Shown: one piece after another, positions 57,801-64,000 of the stretch
Layout: every line of letters starts with the position of its first letter
Numbering within the stretch: the first letter of the stretch is position 1
Source: Eulemur rufifrons
Taxonomy: Eukaryota > Chordata > Mammalia > Primates > Lemuridae
Direction of reading: 5' to 3'
Assembly: GCF_041146395.1 (NCBI RefSeq)
Contig: NC_091010.1
Coordinates: 46,272,001-46,336,000 of the forward strand
DNA: 64,000 bases
Program-made: the position numbers and the translations under genes
The notes under the pieces: model-generated
The model's database searches: none
Told to the model about the DNA's origin: nothing
The model's input: only the letters and a program-made list of their open reading frames with translations

Positions 57801-58208
57801 CACACTATGTAATAATCCATGGGAACAGTAGAAGACAAATGGTATGGACATGACATGGTAATTACCTAAAAAGAGAAAAAATGAAAATACTTGTCTTCAG
57901 CTATCAAGATAAAAGATAATTCTATTCTCTGATTCTAGGAGTTTGGCTATTTTAGATACTTCACGTAAGTGTGGAATATTTTTCCTTCTGTGACTAGTTT
58001 ATTCACTTAGCATAATGTCCTCGAAGTTAATCTGTGTTGCTGCATATTTCAGGATTTCCTCCTTTTCTAAGGCTAATATTCCATTGTACTTATTTACCAC
58101 ATTTTCATTACTCATTCATCCATCAATGGACATTTAGGGTGTTTCTACATCTGCTATTGTGAATAATTCTGCAACAAACCTGTGAAAATATCTCTTCAAT
58201 ATCCTGAC

Positions 58209-60480
<2,272 letters not shown>

Positions 60481-60533
60481 CTTTCTTCTTAGTACTGCTC
60501 TTGCTACATCATCTAGGTTTTGGTATGGTGCTC

Positions 60534-60790
60534 TTTTTTCTTTTTTTGAGACAGTGTCTCATTCTGTTGTGCAATGGCATAATCATAGCTCACTGCAATC
60601 TCAAACTCCTGGGCTCAAGCAATCTTCCTGCCTCAGCCTCCCAACTAGCTGGGACTATAGGCACATACCATCATACCCAGCTAATTTGTTTTCTATTTTT
60701 TTCAGTAGAGATGGTGTCTCATTTTTACTCAGGTTGGTCTCAAACTCCTGACTTCAAGTGATCCTCCTGCCTCGGCCTCCCAGAGTGCTC
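60534..60790 (-). mobile_element. Alu, 5' truncated
   Basis: A T-run, 'tgagacagtgtctcattctg', 'gctcactgcaatctcaaact' and a second arm to 'ctcggcctcccagagtgct'. It lies inside L1 ORF2 sequence. Confidence 0.9.
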
Positions 60791-61180
60791 CCAGCTACAT
60801 TTTCATTTTCATTTGTCCCAAGATATTTTCTAATTTCCCTTCTGATTTCTTTTTTGACCAATTAGTTATTCAGGGGTATGCTGTTTAATTTCCACATTTT
60901 TGTGAATTTGTCAATTTTCCTTCTACTATTGATTTCTAGTTTCATTCCACTGTGGCCAAAAAAGATAGTGGGTATGATTCTAATCTTCATAAATTCGTTA
61001 AGACTTTTTTGTGACCTAACATATGATCTATTCTGGAGAATGTTCCATACATTTGAGAAGAATGTATATTTCTCTGTTGTTGAGTTAAATGGTTGATATA
61101 TGTGTGTTAGGTCCATTCGATCTATAATTTTTTGTTTTGTTTTGTTTTTGGAGTTTTGTTTTTTGTCTTTGTTTTTGTTT

Positions 61181-61480
<300 letters not shown>

Positions 61481-61929
61481 TAAATATTTAGGTGCTCTCA
61501 TGTCAGGTGCATATATATTTATAATTGTTATATCTTCCTAGTGAGTTGATCCTTTTATTATTATATAATGTCCTTTGTCTCTTATGACAATTTGTGACTA
61601 AAAGTCTATTTTATCTGATATAAATATAGCCACCTCTGCTCTTTCCTTTGGTTACCATTTGCATGGAATATATTTTTCCATCCCTTTACTTTTTGCCTAC
61701 GTGTGTCCTTAAATCTAAAGTGAGGTTCTTTACACAATACATAGTTGTATCTATTTTATCCATTTTGCCACTCTATATCTTCTGACTGGGCTATTTAACC
61801 TATTTACATGTACAGTAATTGATAGGGAAGGACATACTCTTGCCAACATTTTCATAGTTTTCTATCTGTCTTACAGTTCTTTTGTTCCTCTTTTCCTTTC
61901 TTGCTGTCTTATTTTGTGTTTCCTTGTGG

Positions 61930-61933
<4 letters not shown>

Positions 61934-61964
<31 letters not shown>
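61934..61964. repeat. (TG)15 microsatellite
   Basis: Uninterrupted TG run within the inter-ORF part of the minus-strand L1. Confidence 0.95.
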
Positions 61965-61966
<2 letters not shown>

Positions 61967-62466
61967 TGATATACTTTGGTTCTTTTTCCTTTTATATTGT
62001 GTCTCTTCCATAGGATTTTCTTTGTGATAACCATGAGATTTACATAAAATATCTTATAACAGTCTGCTTTAAGCTGATAATTTAACTTCAATCATAGATT
62101 AATACAAAACCTGTACACTGTTACTTCTCCTTCATATTTTATGTTAATGATATCACAATTTACATCTTTTTATCTTGTGTATCCACTAACATATTTTTAT
62201 ATTTATAGTTATTTTTCATATTTTTCTTTTAATTCTTATGCTAGAATTAAAAGTGACTTACCCACCACTGTTATAGTATTACATTGTTCTATATCTGTCT
62301 ACATTTTTACCTTTACCAGTTAGTTTTATGCTTTCGTATGCTTTTGTACTACTGTTTAACATCCGTTTATTTTAACCTAAAGAACACACTTCAACATGTC
62401 TTTTAAGGAAGGTCTGGTGGTAATGAACTCTCTATATTTGTTTACCTGGGAAAGTATTTACCTCCC

Positions 62467-63222
62467 TCATTTTTGAAGGACAATTTTTCCAGGTATAATA
62501 TACTTGGTTGGCCACTTTTTTTCTTCCAGCACTTTGGATATATCATCCCATGCCCTTCTGGCCCAAAGGGTTTCTGCTGAGAAATACACTGCCAGTGTTG
62601 TGAGGGCTGCCTTGTAAGTGAAAAGCAATTTTTCTCCTAGAGCTCTCAAAATGTTGTCTTTGTCTTTGACTTTCAACAATTTGACTAAATTGTGTCTTGG
62701 TGTGGATTTCTTTGGGTTCATTTTATTTGAGGTCTGTTGGGCCTCCTGCATCTGGATTTCCATTTCTTCATCAGATTTGGGAAATATTCAGCCATTATTT
62801 CTTTGAATAAGCTTTCTTCTCCCTTCTCTCTCTCATCTCCTTATGGGACACACCAATAATGTTTATTTTGGTCTGCTTCATAATGCCCTGTAAGTCTCTT
62901 ATGCTTTCTTCACTCTTTTTCATTCATTTTTTTGTTCCTCTGACTGAGTAATTTCTAATGATCTGTCTTTGAGTTTACTGATCCTTTCTTCTGCTTGACC
63001 TAGTCTGTTGTTCAACCTCCTCCAGTGAATTTTCAGTTCAGTTATTGTGTTGTTCAGTTCCAAGATTTCTGTTTGGGATGTATGGCTGTGAGTGTGTGTA
63101 TACATATAAAACTTATCTTTGTTGAAATTTTTACTTTGTTCATGCATTGTTCTCCTGACCTCAATGACCATCTTTATGATGATTATTTTTATTTCTCTGT
63201 CAGGTAAATCATATACAGTCAT
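62467..63222 (-). pseudogene. L1 ORF1 relic
   Basis: The C-terminal RNA-binding part ('STPRHNLVKLLKVKDKDNIL', 'RALGEKLLFTYKAALTTL', 'YFSAETLWARRAW') lies at 62467-62763. The coiled-coil part ('ILELNNTITELK', 'LNNRLGQAEERISKLKDRS') lies at 62920-63222. ORF1 protein binds L1 RNA as a trimer. The two parts are in different frames with a stop between, so the gene is dead. Confidence 0.85.
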
Positions 63223-64000
63223 CCCTCAGTATTCTTCAGAGGTTGATTGCAGGAACTTCCCATGGATATCAAAATCTGTGGCTGCTCAACTCCCTGATAT
63301 AATATGGTGTGTATTTGCATGTATTTTAAATCATCTCTAGATTACTTATAACACCTCTCATGTACTTTAAATCTGCAGACCCCAAGACCCAGGCTGTGGA
63401 CTGCTACTTGTCTGTGGCCTGTTAGGAACCAGGCCACACAGCAGGAGGTAAGTGGCGGATAAGCGGGCAAAGCTTCATCTGTATTTACAGCTGCTCCCCA
63501 TAGTTCACATCACTCTATAACCTCTGCCTTCTGTCAGATCAGTGGCAGCATTAGATTTTCATAGGAAAGGGAACCCCACTGTAAACTGTGCATGCGAGGG
63601 ATCTAGGTTGTGCTTTCCTTATGAGAATCTAATGCCTAATGATCTGAGATGGAGCTGAGGCAGTGATGTCAGCACTGGGGAGCAGCTGCAAATACAGATT
63701 ATCATTAGCAGAGAGGTTTGACTGCACAATAAATGTCATGCACTTGAATCATCCCAAAACCATCCCTCCCGACACAGTCCATGGAAAAATCGTCTTCCAT
63801 TAAACTGGTCCCTAGTGTCAAAAGATTGGGGACCACTGCTTTAAATAGCCTCTAGATTACTTATAACACCTAATACAATGTAAATGCTATGCTAAGAGTT
63901 GTTTTACTGTATTATTTAGGGAGCAATGACAAGGAAAAAAGTCTATACTTGTTCAGCAATTTTACAAATTATATCTGCACATGTTCAGATGTAGTTTTTA
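63216..64000 (+). mobile_element. MER2-like Tigger DNA transposon, split, running off-window
   Basis: It starts 'cagtcatccctcagtattc' preceded by TA, the Tc1/mariner target. It continues 'gaggttgattgcaggaact', 'ggctgctcaactccctgata', and after the inner element 'acaccta atacaatgtaaat', 'gttttactgtattatttagg', 'gaaaaaagtctatacttg'. It is nonautonomous with no transposase frame. Interrupted at 63373-63838. Confidence 0.82.
63365..63846 (+). mobile_element. MER1-type hAT DNA transposon, including 8-bp TSD
   Basis: The exact 8-bp duplication 'ctttaaat' lies at 63365-63372 and 63839-63846, as hAT elements make. Inside are 'cctgttaggaaccaggccac', 'ctgtcagatcagtggcagca', 'ctgtgcatgcgagggatcta', 'tgagaatctaatgcctaatg' and the terminus 'gattggggaccactg', matching the MER1A/B consensus. 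It contains no transposase. Confidence 0.93.

Overview
The window looks like intergenic or deep intronic DNA from a primate, most likely a strepsirrhine (lemur-type). I found no host protein-coding gene. No open frame exceeds 242 codons, and the longest ones are LINE-1 (L1) ORF1/ORF2 relics. The lineage call rests on two signals. First, dimeric Alu elements carry an extra linker between the arms ('ggacaactaaaaatatata', at 52.65 and 58.69 kb). Second, a young L1 family recurs with one 3'UTR ('...gtcgggcagatggg...', 'acccccataatatgctgaaataaa') at 3.5-4.9, 10.5, 20.4, 29.1, 39.2 and 42.9-45.8 kb. These are taxon assignments from memory of repeat families, not from a search.

Layout. 0-5 kb: an old L1M 3' end, unique DNA, then an L2-like LINE split by a young L1 with an inverted 5' part. 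5.7-8.2 kb: a GC-rich, minus-strand, LTR-like and ERV-like block. 8.3-17.7 kb: an old L1M 3'UTR carrying a near full-length ancient L1 on the minus strand. That L1 has a 15-bp target-site duplication and a 5'UTR full of degenerate GC-rich repeats, and it later received an Alu, a solitary LTR and a young L1 tail. 17.7-26.5 kb: mostly unique DNA with MIR, MIR3, L2 and hAT fossils and a young L1 tail with an apparent 3' transduction. 26.5-30.4 kb: minus-strand ancient L1 fragments split by a young L1. 30.4-37 kb: unique DNA, an Alu, an MLT1-type LTR and a rearranged L1. 37.1-46 kb: an ancient plus-strand L1 interrupted by three later L1-machinery insertions. These are a tiny inverted L1, a polyadenylated copy of an LTR-terminated transcript, and a 3-kb twin-primed L1 with an apparent 3' transduction. 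46-57.5 kb: unique DNA, a hAT transposon, several MIRs, two Alus in an old L1, and an mRNA-like retrocopy fragment inside another old L1. 57.9-63.2 kb: a minus-strand L1 with ORF1 and ORF2 relics and three Alu insertions. 63.2-64 kb: a MER1-type hAT element nested in a MER2-like Tigger element, with an 8-bp target duplication.

The interesting content is the retrotransposition record. At least seven insertions are delimited by exact or near-exact target-site duplications that I could read directly. They document twin priming, 3' transduction, retrocopying of non-LINE transcripts, and several layers of nesting.
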